Shown here: in pieces, positions 24,300-36,293 of the stretch
Layout: each line of letters starts with the position of its first letter
Numbering within the stretch: the stretch's first letter is position 1
Assembly (NCBI GenBank): GCA_029215795.1
Contig: JARDYH010000007.1
Span: 63,046,763 to 63,110,762 of the forward strand
Reading direction: 5' to 3'
Source of the DNA: Anniella stebbinsi
Lineage: Eukaryota; Chordata; Lepidosauria; Squamata; Anniellidae
DNA: 64,000 bases
Notes under the pieces: generated by a model
The model's input: only the letters and a program-made list of their open reading frames with translations
The model's database searches: none
What the model was told of the DNA's origin: nothing
Position numbers and translations under genes: made by a program

Positions 24300-26188
24300 A
24301 CTCTCCTTGTCCCAGAATTCTCAGCCTGCCATGGATGACTATTTGCACCTAGCGGAGCCTCTGAGCGTCACTGACTGGGTTAGAGCGACAGCAGGAGAGG
24401 GCGATTGTCGGACTGCAGGTCCCGCGCGGAATAGTCACAGACAGACAGACACACACACACACACACACACACCCCTTTTAAATGTGGGGAAAGCTGGTCC
24501 AGCCCCAGAGGGCTCCTCCCCGCCTGGCCGCCACCTGGAATCCAGCCCACCTGCAGGACCCGATCGATGCAGCAGGGGGCGGGTGAAGGGAGCAAGGGGG
24601 CTCAGGGGGCAGAAGAGGGGAGGCGGTGGAAGGGGGGAGAGGGAGGGAGCCATGGCTGACACAGAACAGGTAGGGGGCTCAAGGCAGTCTTCGGGAGGAG
24701 ACTGCGAGAACCAAGCCCACCTCTGCCCCCAAAGGCTGTGGGGGTCGCCATGGCAGGCCGAATGCGTCCAGCTGCAGCAGCCCTGCGACCTTCTTTGCAT
24801 CCCATTCTGACAGGCTCTTCCCAACCCAGGCAAAGCGAGGGCTGTTTGCTAGTCTACATGTAAAGATGGCAAGATGCAAGTCGCCATCAGACCCACAGCG
24901 GTTCATCTATTACTGCTTGGCTTTTTTAAAAAACACACACACACTTTGATGCGAATTTGTCAGCGGGGTGAAGACTGTCAAGAGTACAGACGTGCTTTAG
25001 CTCCAGGCACCGCCAGCTTCCTGGGTCCAACCTGGCTTTCGCCCTGAGGGATGGCGCTCTAGTGAGTGACACACCCAGGGGTCAACAAGAGGAGACCCGC
25101 CTGCAGCTCCAGCAGCTGCTTGCACAACTGCTCTTAAACACATATAGTGACAGGATAAAAGCCTAAATATATAATAGCAAATTCAGCAAAAAAAATCAAT
25201 AAGTGAAAATAAGAGCTTTCACTAGAATCTAAAAAATTAGAACTATCGACACACCCCAAGTGACAGCTACTGGAAAACAGGTCATTAGAGGAAATGGTAC
25301 ACATTTGATGAACTCCAGTGCCATCAACTTCCTCCCTTTTAAAATACAAATTCATGCACCTTGAGGTTGTGGCATTTACAAAATCCTTTCTGCTCTCTGC
25401 TGCAGGGAGCAGAAGTATATGAGCACCAGGATCCTTCATTTTGATTTATTAAAAGAATTACAGACTTCACTCAGCCCTCCAGCATGAAATCTGCCAGCAG
25501 GGCATCATGGGTCAACCACAACGTTTTGAAAGATCTCAGAACTATCAGCCTCTTTCCATCATCCTCTGGAACAATTAGAATGGGCCCACAGGGAGAAATC
25601 TGCACCATTATTTGAGCCAGGATCCAACAGAATATTTGGCTCCTGAAATCCTCTCTCACTAATAGACTGGCACGTGTGTGCGAAGGCTCTAAGCCCCATT
25701 GAAATGGAGTTGGACAATCCCCCCCTTAATTTCAGTGGTAGATGTGGCCCAAGAATACAATTGTACATTCACTTATAAAAGAAAGTTCCCTTAACATCAA
25801 CATCACAATTTAACATTAGAAGCTTTGCTTCTTAATATCACACTTTAAACAAGGCTTTTGCTTGACGTAACTTGCAAATTCTGGCAGATGGATGGTATAC
25901 TTGAATTTCTGCAAAATATCTTTGCCAATTTCCTAAACACACTTTCCTGTCCTCCTGTACTCAGTGGAGTTTATACCTGAGGAGGCATGTGTAGGCTTGC
26001 ACTGTCAAGACAAGTGGTCAACTAAAGCAAAGGATTGTTGCAGTGAAGGAAGAATATTTTCCCAAATCAAATTCAGATTTACCAAACAACAGAGAAAAAA
26101 TTGGGCGGCCAGTGATCATTCCTCATTTTCCTTTTCTGCTTTTACAGCTAACACCACATATTACTACTTTTGAACCAAAAATCTAAAG
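24300..26188. other. Intergenic stretch between NAA60 and INTS15
   Basis: No supported exon is visible. The sequence changes from GC-rich near the CpG island to AT-rich, with an (AC) run at 24931-24944. Confidence 0.5.
24446..24471. repeat. (AC)n microsatellite
   Basis: A run of CA units follows a short CAGA repeat upstream of the NAA60 CpG island. Confidence 0.9.
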
Positions 26189-26194
26189 TTTATT
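26189..26194 (-). terminator. INTS15: Candidate polyadenylation signal of INTS15
   Basis: AATAAA is read on the minus strand about 500 bases after the INTS15 stop codon. It would give a 3' UTR of ordinary length. Confidence 0.5.
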
Positions 26195-26688
26195 TTTTTT
26201 AAAAAACCCTTCAGTCATATTATACATATTCACATGAAAACGAAACCGCTTACAAAGTGTGAAGTAGCTGTTCTCCTACGTTAAGAATCATCCAAACATT
26301 TTACTTAAAGGGGGAAGGGGTTATACGAAGGTGTCGTCAGTGAAACAGCAGATGTTGCATCCTGATTCTACTCATGACAGTTGTACTGGGAGATTCTGCT
26401 CATGACAGTTGTACTGGGCTGACTGTAGAGGGAAAAGTGATCCCATCCATTCCAGCTGACTGTGTTCCTTGTCCTTGCAATACGATTAGATTTTTTAAAA
26501 GATGGCCTCATCTTACGGCCGAGCGCCATCAGTTCACTCCTGCAGAAGAAGAAATCTTTTTGTCTCAACATCATGCAGCACTATTAAAGATGGAGAAGTT
26601 TTTCCCAAAATATGCTTGGTTCTCTTTGTAAAGGCTCCGCAATGAATGGAAAATAAGATTTGCCAGACAGCACTGGAGCCAAGTTTCT

Positions 26689-29600
26689 TTAGCGAATCGG
26701 CCGGTAGGGAAAGGCTATGCCTGGCATGTACGTCTGTACAGGATGGGCTGGGAGAGTGGGGTGTGCTGGTATCGCTGGGTGTGCTGCGTGGGCAGGATAA
26801 CCTAGCGGAGGAGTATGGATGGGGGGATAAAATCCTGGGGGCAGAGCAGCATGAGCCGGTTGTTGAACTGGGCCCGAGATCACCAGCTGGAGCAGGCTAG
26901 GAGGAAAAAGAGGAGAGAGAGAGAGGTTTCACAGTATTACTATGGTTATTGGCCTATTGAGGACAGGGACTACAGGGATCCTCAAAGCAGATACATCACA
27001 GCAACGATGACAGAACTTCCAAGTCAGCTTGGGACCCAATACCTAAAGGACCAGCTTCCCCCATACTATCCGCTCTGTGCACGAAGTTCTTCAGACAGGG
27101 CTCTTCTCTGAATAGCATCAGTGGGAATCATACAACTGGTTCGCACATAGCGACAACCTTTTGGTTAAACAAACCATGGGTTGTAGTGCATGAGCAGGAG
27201 AGCTGCCTGCAGCACACCAGCCACCTCCACTTTTAGCCCACCCACGATTGTCTCCTTTGTAAGATGCTGAGCACGATGAGCTCGACCGCTCAGTTGTTTA
27301 GGGGCCAAACGATCCAGTGGTTAACAACCCATGGTTTGTTGTTGGGCTAACTGCTGGGTTGTTTAGCGCCTAAACAACTCAGTCATCTGAGGTCGATGTC
27401 ACGCTCAGCAATCTGTGACAGAACCAATCGTGGGCTGCTGAGTAAAAGTAGAAATGGCAGGGGCTCATCCCCAACAGCTCACAGGTTGTTTAACCACCAT
27501 GGGCCATCGTGACATGTAAATGGCCCCAAGCACTCACACCCTGCCTTTGCAAGCAAAGGCCTTCTCTGTGGTGGCACCCTGACTTCAGAATGCCCTTTTC
27601 TTTTTGATGCCAAATTAAAACTTTCCTTCTTCTCCAGGCATTTTAGCATTTCAAACATTTCTAACTTTTAAAAACCAAATTGTTATGATTTTGCTTGGTT
27701 GCAGGTTAAAGAGTTGTTGTGTTTTGACTTTTAATTAATTTGCAATTGTATAGTTTTTAGACGAACAGTTCATATGTTTCAAAATATAATAAATGACAAG
27801 CCAATGGCCAGTTTTGACGCTTTCTTGCTCTCCAGGGCCAGGGTGTCTCTGCCTGCCTTTTTCGGGAGGGCACAGCAGTTTCTGATTCATATAAGTTTTA
27901 AACGCAGAACATTTCCTTACTTGTTGTGTGGCAATCTGGAGCACACGGTCCTTAGATCCTCTGAAAGGAGAAAACAGAAGAAATGAGGCTGAAAGGCAAG
28001 AACAAGATGAAGAACAAAGCCCTTTTGTGGCTCTGTAATAATGGCTTAGAAAAACTCATCCTTGCAGCATTTCCATCCCAGAGCATTTTAGGAGGCCTCC
28101 TGACAGGCATACTCTGGTGGACAACTGTGTTTAATTGAAATCATAAGCATGTTTTTGGAACTACACGCTGAGCATCTGGGCAAGGTTCCAATCTCAAATC
28201 CTGCCATCTCTGGCGAAAAGGGCCAGGGAACATGGCTGGGAGGCTTCTGCCAGCCGGAGTAAAGAAGGCAGAGCCATATTCCATCCTGCTCCAAGGCATC
28301 CGCCTCTGTCCCACCGTGCGGCTGCCGTGCAAAGACTCTCCCCCCCCTCCCCGCCCCACAGAGTACAACCCTGCCCTCCTGTCCCTCACCTAGGCACAGC
28401 CCTTTTGTGCAGGCTCCAGGCTTTGGGGGCTCTTGGACATGCCACCCTCCATGGGCCCCTTCTCACTGCCAGCATCCCCAGCTGCTCTTGCTCCTCCTCT
28501 TCCTCTCTCGCCACACTGTGGCTCCCACGTGTTTGCCTGACAGCCCTGAGCAAGCAGGCCGTGGCCTCTCCCATTCCTCCTCCTCCTCACCAGCATCACT
28601 GCCTGGGTCACAGCGAGAGGCAGGTGAACAAGCAGGCGGCAACGCTGGCCATTCCAGCAGGATGAGCGGAGGGAGGAGGGCAGGGTCACTCCACCGGCCC
28701 CCACTAAAGGAAGAAATCCCCGCGCCCCCCACCTCATTCCATTTCCCTGGTGCGCCGTGACTCTTGTGACCGCAAGCCTGTGGCAGGGACCGTCGGGTTT
28801 CACTGGTGATCCATAAGTAGCTCCGGGAACCTTTTTGGTTCAGGAGCAGCATAAAAATGCTTCCAGATATCGCCTCCTGGAGCATCTCCAGGGGGTTCTT
28901 GTCGGTGGGCCCCTGCTGGGGTGTGGATCCTCGGCAGGTGCCTGCCCATACTGGCCTGGCCCCCTTCTCAGCCTGCCTGAAGTACCTACCTCTGGTCCAC
29001 AGCAACGCTCCGGAGGCCATGGCCACTTGCAAGGCCTGGGCCAGCCGGTCCAGGGCCAGCTCAATCTCTTTGGAGGCATTGAGCGGGTTGAGTTCGTCAG
29101 AGAGTCTGCTCATTTCTTCCACGAGGGAAACCACATGGTCGAAGGGCACCAGCCCCAGGCGTCCGTACAGGTTCTTCTCAGTCAGGTGCCCTTGCAGCAT
29201 CATCAGGACCTGGAGGACGCTGAGGTGCAGCTTGGAGTACAAGGGGTGGCTCTCTTTGTCGCACCCGGTGGCCGAGTCCTTCACCAGCTTCCCACTGAGG
29301 TGGCCGTTGGAGACAGTGGGGCGCTTCCTCCGTTTGTAAGCCAGTGGGGCCTTCACACACCAGCGGATCAGGCCGCTGAGCGGGGTGAGCTCTAAGAAGC
29401 CGATTGGCAGGCTGGCTGCGATCGGCGTGTTCAAGAAGGTGATGAGGATCAAGCGGGGGTCCTCAAAGATCCAGGAGACAACCATTTCCAGCAAGTCTGG
29501 AGGAGGGATGAGGTCATCTGGAAGAGAAGGGAAACGTGGTCGTGAAGGCGCTCATGGCTCCAGCGACAGAAGCCTGGAGCCTTCCGTTTCAGTGGAGACT

Positions 29601-31561
29601 TGCAGGTGTACAGCCCTGAAATCTGAGTGCCCCCCCGCCCTGCCTCGCCCCGATGATCACATCCACAACAAGTTGCGAGGAATGGTACGAGGCAGTTCCC
29701 AGCGCTCCTTTCTGAGCGGAGCGAGGGCAGAGGGGGAATTACCTGACGCCATGTCGTAGAGCGTAGTGACCGCCGTGATGAACTGGCAGCAAAAGCGAGG
29801 GCTGGCACTGAAGATCTGCTTCAAGGTCTGGACAGAGCCTGGCACCAGGCTGCAGTAGTCATCGACCAAGGCCTGGGCCAGCCTCATGCAGTAGGCGTCC
29901 GGTGTCCGCTGAAAGACAGGCGCAAACGGCCCCCGTGACGCACCAGCAGGGCAGAACCCAGGGAGTCCAGCATCGCCTGGCATCAGGACACCTCAAGCTT
30001 CTATTTCTCATCCATTGACTACAGTTCTATACCGCCCAATAGCCAAGCTCTCTGGACAGTTAATAAAGATTGTTTTATTTATGTTTACTATTAGCCCACC
30101 TTTAAGACCTGTCCAGCCGTCCCCTTCCCATTACTTTCCACTTGGGTATCAATGGAGGGTGGCGAGAGAAGGGGTCCTTCTGGAGAATGCAGAGGAGGGA
30201 GTGATGCTCACCAAAAGTCCACCCCCTCCATTGCTGCTGCTTCAGTTTCATCTTCTGTAAATACATCTGCAGAGCATGGTCCACAGCAGCCTTCCCCAAC
30301 CTGGTGCACTCCAGTTGTTTTGGACAATTCCCAGGATTCCTGACCACTGGCCATGCTGGCTTAGGCCAATGGGAATTGAAATCCAAAACATCTGGAGAGC
30401 AGCAGGCTGGGGAAGGCTGGTCACATGGCACAGCAACACAGCAGGTCCTGGCCTAGTAGTAAGTGCCTGGTTGGGAAGCCAGAGGGAACCCCACGCAGGC
30501 CACTTCGAGCACCTGGGTCACGCATCCGCACATCTGTTCACGTGTCAGGCTCAGCTGGCTCTGCCCCTGGTCCCCCCACCTGCCCCCATCCCTGCCTCAC
30601 CTGCAGCCAGGAAGCCGCGCATTCCAGGACAGGCACGCAGCACACGGCGACCGCCATGGAGACCAGCTTCCCCAACAGGGCCATTCTGCAGTCATCGGCT
30701 TTGTTCCTTTGGGGGCTGAAGAGGGAGGAGAAAATGATCTGGCGGACGGAGTCTTTGCTTTGCTCCTGGAAATAGTTGCACATGATTTCTAGCAGCTGAA
30801 GCTCCTGCAGCGAGTTCAGTCTCTGTAAGCAAAACGGAAAAGAAAACAGGACTCCTCTACCAAGACCAAAGCAAATGGCACCATTACTTCAAAGAGAACA
30901 GAGCACCATTACTGCCTCCTTCGCCTCCCGGCATCCTCCTAAAAAAAGCTCAAAGGAGCAGTTTAGCCTCCCAACAACGCTGCCAGGTCGTCAGCTGCCA
31001 GACAGCGGGCTGGTCTGCATAATAACCCGAGGGCAGAGAGCCCCAAAGCAGGCAGGGCAAGGGGGATGCCCAGGGCGGCTCCACAAGCAAACAATGGCTG
31101 AAAGGGACAGGGGAGCAGCCCAGCGGAGACCCTGCCAGCCCAGGAGAACAACCGAGGCAGGGCAGAGCCGAGCCCCAGAATCTGCCCACCTCCGCGCTGG
31201 TTTCTTCTTCCTCCTCCCTCCCCGCCTCCTTTCCTCGTGTCGCGTGTCTGTGGCATCGTAGCCCGAGGGCCGGGGCCAAGCCAGGACTCTTGCGAGATGC
31301 TCGGGGGCCCTTGAGCCGCACAAGCAAGGGAAGGCAGGAGGCGCCGGGCCGGGCGGTGGGGAGGCCTACCTTGGCCGGGGCGCCGCGGTCCTTGGGCACC
31401 TGGAAGACGAACTCCTCGAGCAGCTCCACGGGGCCCTTGTCCACGATGGGCAGCGGCACGCTCTGCAGCTGGCTGCTGAAGTAGAGGTCCAGGTGGTAGA
31501 GGACCTCCTTGGCGGCGCTGAGCGCGTCCCGGCGGAGCAGCGAGTGCCGGATGTCGCTCAT
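26689..31561 (-). CDS. INTS15: Integrator complex subunit 15 (C7orf26)
   Basis: Six exons (31370-31561, 30601-30822, 29743-29908, 28990-29517, 27921-27960, 26689-26896) join with GT-AG ends and matching phases to give 451 residues; human C7orf26/INTS15 has 449. The start MSDIRHSLLRRDALSAAKEV follows GCCGCC, and the end FPYRPIR before TAA at 26689-26691 matches the family. The protein is largely alpha-helical, with blocks such as LQLLEIMCNYFQEQ, LVDDYCSLVPGS, ILITFLNTPIAASLPIGF and LNPLNASKEIELALDRLAQ, and a Pro/His/Ala-rich C-terminal tail. INTS15 acts in the nucleus as a subunit linking the INTS10/13/14 module to Integrator, which cleaves snRNA and attenuates paused RNA polymerase II transcripts. 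It contains no catalytic motif. Exon 5 is only 40 bases long and encodes the EDLRTVCSRLPHN segment. The gene looks intact. Confidence 0.97.
27140..27520. repeat. INTS15: Palindromic AACCATGGTT-type DNA element
   Basis: Within an INTS15 intron, GGTTAAACAAACCATGGGTTG, GTTAACAACCCATGGTTTG and AACAGCTCACAGGTTGTTTAAC recur in both orientations around short spacers. This is the form of a non-autonomous fold-back transposon. Related worn copies appear at 1510 and 18415. Confidence 0.45.
27535..27800 (+). repeat. LINE-like 3' region (L2/CR1 type)
   Basis: The phrase 'gccttctctgtggtggcacc', then TTCAGAATGCCC and CTTCTCCAGGCATTT, is the usual 3' part of squamate L2/CR1-like elements and ends in AT-rich sequence. 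The exact family was not determined. Confidence 0.4.
30287..30419. repeat. Fold-back DNA element (hAT-like MITE), complete copy
   Basis: It starts CAGCCTTCCCCAACCTGGTG and ends with the inverse, CAGGCTGGGGAAGGCTG. The inner arms (TTGTTTTGGACAATTCCCAGGA and the imperfect inverse TTGAAATCCAAAACATCT) also pair. CAG...CTG ends suggest a hAT-type element, although the flanking 8 bases are not a clear duplication. It lies in INTS15 intron 2. Confidence 0.65.
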
Positions 31562-31925
31562 GGCGGCCCTGCGCGGGGGAGGCGCCCCGGTTACGCTTGC
31601 ACGGGAACCGCTCGGCCCATTCACACGTGACGGGGTTGGCCCTCCTCAACACGTAACGATAGCTACTATCCCCGCCATCATCAGGGTTCCGACGACGTCA
31701 CGGCCCCCTTAGTGGTGACGTCACGCGCACCCCCAATACCTCTTTCTCGATCGGCCACGTCCGGGCAGCGACCCAGTGGTGGACGGTGGCCCGCGAAGGC
31801 CAGAAAGGGCTGGCTGGCGCGGCAGCGGCGGCGGCCATTCGCCGGTTCGGCGTCACAGCGCCACCTGCCGGCCGCTGGGGGCGTGGTTTGCGCCTGAGCG
31901 TCTGCAGAGCGTAACGTCACAGTCG
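31370..31925 (-). promoter_or_regulatory. INTS15: CpG-island promoter of INTS15 with CRE sites
   Basis: The CpG-rich stretch covers exon 1 and its upstream flank. It holds a palindromic TGACGTCA at 31716-31723, a GACGTCA at 31694-31700 and a TAACGTCA at 31912-31919, all CREB/ATF-type sites. It also has a GCGGCCATTCG segment near 31832 that resembles a YY1 site. Confidence 0.65.
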
Positions 31926-32204
31926 CTGCACGTTTTTTTTTTTTTTTAAATAGGTTTTATTTTACCCCTTCCTGTAAGGAGCAGTGAGCTTCCCTACACC
32001 AGTTACTGGGACACATGGGTGGGAGGGTGCTGTTGCACCATGCCCTTCCATGGCCACTGGGCGAAGAGGATGCTGGGCCAGGTGGAGCCTGGGCCTGATC
32101 CAGCCTCAGAGCACTTCTGATGATGTTAATGGAGCCTTTGAAAGCAGAGGGAGTCCTTTCCATGCAAGCTTGATATTCCCAGCACCGCTCTGGTTTCCAT
32201 TGAT

Positions 32205-32295
32205 TTGCTTTTCCCAACCTGGCATCCTCCAGTAGGGGTGAGGGAATAAGTCCCATCATCCCCAGCTACTACAGCCAATGGGCCTGTCAGATGGG
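32205..32295. repeat. Left half of a fold-back element split by the provirus
   Basis: CCCAACCTGGCATCCTCCAG and GTCCCATCATCCCCAGC have inverse partners to the right of the provirus (GATGATGGGAGTCGTA at 39780-39795, CTGGAGGGCACCAGGCTGGG at 39946-39965). One fold-back element therefore predates the insertion. Confidence 0.65.
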
Positions 32296-33014
32296 TGTTG
32301 CATAAATTATGCTATTCCCAAGTGTCCAAAGTCCAGATATGAAACACTTGATGAAAGACCTCCTGAAGCTTTGGAAACTAATTTATTCTGCGCAGAATAG
32401 GTGACCTCCGGACGCTAACGCTGCTTTCCAGAGGCACACCACACCAAGGTTCAAACAATGCTTTTAGACTCCAAAAGTTACACGTCATCAGCCCTCATCC
32501 CATTGGTTTATAGCCCCAATGACGACATTTGGCTAACTCTATTTTACTCTCGAGTAGTCCCGAGTAGTGGCCAGATGTGGCATTGCATTGCCATGTGCGA
32601 TTTTACTTGTACTCAGAGATGCTTTGCAACATCCCTTCACTTCTGTCATTCCCTTACATGGTCATTTTGTCCCTCTCCAGGTGTGCTATGGTCACATCTG
32701 GATGAGTCACACTCCTGGTTCCTCTAAGTCAGGTAGCCTACATGTGTTTCTGATTGTGTATAATGGAGCCTGACCTGGAAAAGAAGGAGCAATGGTGATA
32801 TTGACAAGCTCCTAGTTCTTCCGCCAAATCTCAGAAATGGATACAATGGACAGGCAGTGGGGAATGGGGCTTTGGGGTGCTGTGTATGGACAGTTTGGGT
32901 GTGTGTGTCAGCGAACACATGTAGGATGCATGTAAGATGCGTGTAAGATGCGTGTCAGGGGAAATGGACGTGTTTTGGGATGAAAATCATAGATCTGTTC
33001 AGATTTTTACAACA
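32296..33014 (-). repeat. 3' LTR of endogenous retrovirus
   Basis: This 719-base repeat is shared with 39039-39775. On the plus strand it begins TGTTG and ends CAACA, so the LTR has perfect 5-base inverted ends with TG...CA. An AATAAA signal is read on the minus strand at 32382-32387, which places most of the LTR upstream of the polyadenylation site as U3 and R. Confidence 0.92.
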
Positions 33015-33493
33015 GTGCCCCCTCAAGGCTCTCCTGAATTGAAGGGGCTGGGTGTGTTACCTCCAACTGGCTCTCCCATACCTGCATGTATTGTAGGCAG
33101 CCGACAAAGAAGTTGTACATTGGAAACAGCAACCAGCAATGATACAGAAGCATATAACCAGAAAGACTGTCATTCTCACATAACAGCTTCTACTCTAATC
33201 TACTGGGAGCCGCTTGTAAGCATATTTCTTACATATCAACCACAACCTGTGCGTTGATCTGTGTTTTTCCATCAAAGTAACCAGGATTTGAGAAGTTAAA
33301 TACCTGTGACTTTGGAAAGGGTGTTCTTAATTATCACAATCTTACCATATTTTTCTATCAGCAAGGTGCAGATGCAATTATAACTATTCACTTTCAAGAA
33401 CCCATTACATTTTTACAAAGCAGGTTCCCACAAATTTTCCAGTCTCCTTCTGCGATATGCACACACACACCCCTTTAGGAGTGTGGGTCAGTC

Positions 33494-33727
33494 TCATTCT
33501 TCTTCCAAGAACTCATCCGTTAGCAAGGCTGTCAAGTTGATGGGGTGGGCCACAAAAGGCAGCCTTCCTGTGTGTGTGACAAAGGAGCCATTCCGCAGGC
33601 CAAACAGGTGTTGTTGGTCTAGATTTTTGTGAGGTTTACAATAAGTTTCACAAACTGGTTCTCGTTCAGAGCTTCTCCGAGGGAGATCCAAACCAAAATC
33701 CCTCCCTCCCAGTGACACAGAAACCAT
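33494..33727 (-). pseudogene. Unassigned proviral open segment (integrase tail or env remnant)
   Basis: This short reading frame lies between the integrase remnant and the 3' LTR. It contains several Cys and His residues but no motif I can assign. An env origin is possible only from its position. Confidence 0.3.
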
Positions 33728-33965
33728 AACATGTTCATGGCCCTTGCTGCTGCCTGAACAACAGCCTTAGGTCCAGATCACTTTTCTTCACCGACCACTC
33801 TTCTTTGACTGGTGCTGTGCTGGCCTGGATTGTCAGTGGAGCTCTCTTGACACATGTGTAATGGGTCCACCTCTTTCTTCTGGCAACTTTAACAGCAGAG
33901 TTGAAAATCAGCAAATCTTGGTACAGCCCTCTTCATTTCTCAGCAAGAGGCTCGTCTTTCCAAGT

Positions 33966-34700
33966 TCAAATTAGGACCCAAACGCCTGGATTGAATGGGT
34001 GCGCAGGCACATCCAAGGGCAGTCTTTGGAAAGGCACCACATACCTATGCAAGGTGGATAAAACGGACTGAAAGGCAGTTACATGCTCTTGTATCTCCTG
34101 ACAACCTATCTCTAAATTAATATTTTCAGCTACGGTCAGAGGCAGGATGCAAGGCAGCCTCCCATATACAGTTTCAAAAGGTGACAATTTAGACCTATCC
34201 CTGGGGGGTGCACCTGATTTGCATAAGGGCAAGAAGCAGTGCTTGTGGCTATTTCAACTCTATCTCTATAGCTAGTTTCATTAGGGCTGTTTTTAGAGTC
34301 CTGTTCATCTTTTCTACTTGGCCACTGGCTTGTGGTCTCCAGGGCGAGTGGAGAACCTATTCTATTCCCAGGGCTATCAACACTTCACGAACTACCTGTG
34401 CAATAAAGTGTGATCTTTGATCAGACTCTATCACCTCAGGCACCAGGAAACGGGGAATGATTTATTTCAAGAGGACTTTGGCTGTGGCCTGTGCCGTGGC
34501 CTTCCTTGTGGCAAATGTTCCCACCCACCCCGTGAGCTGGCCTACGATTGCTTGCAAGTATTTGTACCCAAGGGCTGGCATCAGCTCAGCAAAGTCAATT
34601 TGAAGTCTTTGAAATGGGTAGAAGGCCCATGGTCTGCCACCTGTAGGTTGGGGATGAGAGTGTCCCTTTGGGTTGGTTTTCCGACAAGTGGGGCAATTTG
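33966..34700 (-). pseudogene. Retroviral integrase remnant
   Basis: The upstream part (about 34462-34720) shows a CPTC zinc-finger half and LQIDFAELMP, the start of the catalytic core with its first Asp. The downstream part (33966-34232) shows LSPFETVYGRLP, typical of the end of the gammaretroviral core. The two parts lie in different frames, and the region between is broken. Confidence 0.8.
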
Positions 34701-34754
34701 CTGCAGCTCTCTGCGTTTCAACATACAGTCCTGGTGCCACCACTTCCCGTGTCA

Positions 34755-35381
34755 TTAAGTCCCCAGAGCACTCCCTTCCAGGTGAGTGCTTTGGTGTAAG
34801 GCTAGTACTAACTGGATCAACAGAGGTCTTGGCAGCACTACTTTTCCTCCTGGAAGAACCCACCATCTTTCTGAAGTCTTTGTTGCTTGGCACTCTTTGG
34901 CGACTGCTTCTTCTTTTGGTGAGTAAACTGGTGTTGTCTCTTTCCACTTGACCAGTAGGAGATTCAGTTGCTTTGTTGGTTCTGGCTCCGATCTCTCTAT
35001 AGCTGCCTCTTTTGATGCCTCGTCTGCCAATCGGTTCCCTTCTCTTTCTTCTGGGCAACTGCTTTTTCTATGCGCACGGACATGCATCACTGATACTCGA
35101 AGTGGCTTCTTTCATGCTTCCAGCAGTCTTTCAATCTGTGGTCCATTGTCGATCTTCTGACCTGATGAAGCCTCTCTCTCTCTATAGCATCTCATGCCCT
35201 CTGCATGTTCGAGGGCTTTTGCAAGTGCTGTCAACTCTGCAGCTTGCACTGACCAGCTGGTTGGAAGTCTTTCTTTAAAGTCTCTCCTTTCAGGACTACT
35301 ACAGCACAACCTGTGTAGCACTTGCCTCCTATGACACGACTGGATCCATCCACGGACATCTCCACTTCCGCTGAGGCACAT
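34755..35381 (-). pseudogene. Retroviral RNase H domain remnant
   Basis: Across neighbouring frames there is a DGSS segment, the block AAELTALAKALEHAEG and the end block NRLADEASKEAA, in RNase H order. Frame changes separate them, so no continuous domain is encoded. Confidence 0.75.
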
Positions 35382-35382
35382 C

Positions 35383-36075
35383 TTACAGGTCTGGTCGTGC
35401 GATTGTCACTTGCTCTAAGACTTCCACATAGTCATGTTCTATCGTTCCTTCTACTGGCATGAGGGTTGCTGGGTTCAGGATGTTGCTGAATTTGAAGGTC
35501 AGTCCCGGTGTCCCTAGCAGAGCTGTTTCATAGCGGGACTGTCTGCTGGGATTCAGAGGTTTCTCTCCAACTGTGCCTAAAATTTGGGGGGCATCATGTG
35601 GGACATTCTTTGAGTCAGCACTCCCAACACTATGCCTTTCTGGAGGTGACATCAAAGCCTTCTTCAATTCAAGGAAAGCCTTCTCTATGATTGGTGTCTA
35701 TTTCCAATAGCAGATCTCTTTTTTTCAGGGAGTCATACAAAGGTTGGGCCTTGTCTCCATATTCAGGAATCCATAGCCTGCAGAACCCAGTCAGTCCAAG
35801 AAATGCCCTCAAAGCTTTTGGGTTCTTTGGTCTGGGGACTCCTTGGATAGCCTTGATTCTTTCTTGGAAAAAAGTTCTTGACTCTTTCATGATCTCATGT
35901 CCGAGGAAGATGACTTTCTGTTGGCAAACTTGTGCTTTTTCTTTTGACACCTTGTATCTTTTCTCTCCTAGTTCTTTCAGGAGAGAAATGGTGGCATTTT
36001 CGCACTGGTGACAGTCTTTGTCTTATTCTTTTAGTCATCAGTGTACTGCAGCAACCTTGCCTCTGGGTGGTGCTT
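35383..36075 (-). pseudogene. Reverse transcriptase remnant
   Basis: A YTDD box (the YxDD active site of retroviral polymerases) is read near 36043-36054 and is followed at once by a stop. Downstream, ALRAFLGLTGFCRLWIPEY and SNILNPATLMP are thumb and connection motifs. The space between the protease end and YTDD is about 130 bases, far too short for the fingers and palm start, so this part is deleted. Confidence 0.8.
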
Positions 36076-36183
36076 GCTCCAAGAGGTGACTCAAAACATG
36101 ATCTTCTTTTGCTGTCTGTTCAGCACTTTTCTCCAAAATGGCCATCTGATAGAGCCATGCTGTTTGGGTAACTCTGCTATCAT

Positions 36184-36290
36184 TTATCTTCTTTCTAAGT
36201 AGATTTGCGCTTGCAATTTTGCTAGCAGATCACAACCAAGCAGGGCGACTGGGCACTTTTCTGACACCGAGAATTCGTGTTTCAGCTTTG
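36184..36290 (-). pseudogene. Retroviral protease C-terminal remnant
   Basis: The block CPVALLGCDLLAKLQAQI corresponds to the conserved end of gammaretroviral protease. An (AAT)n microsatellite (36294-36336) interrupts the sequence just upstream in the reading direction. Confidence 0.7.
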
Positions 36291-36291
36291 C

Positions 36292-36293
<2 letters not shown>

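Noticed and set aside
23596..24810. 404-codon plus-strand open frame across the NAA60 CpG island
   Set aside because: It is low-complexity, including a (CA)n-derived His-Thr run, and there is no Kozak ATG or family resemblance. It is typical of stop-poor GC-rich DNA.
30279..30427. 8-base target duplication around the fold-back element
   Set aside because: The flanks GTCCACAG and GTCACATG agree at only half of their positions, so a duplication cannot be claimed.
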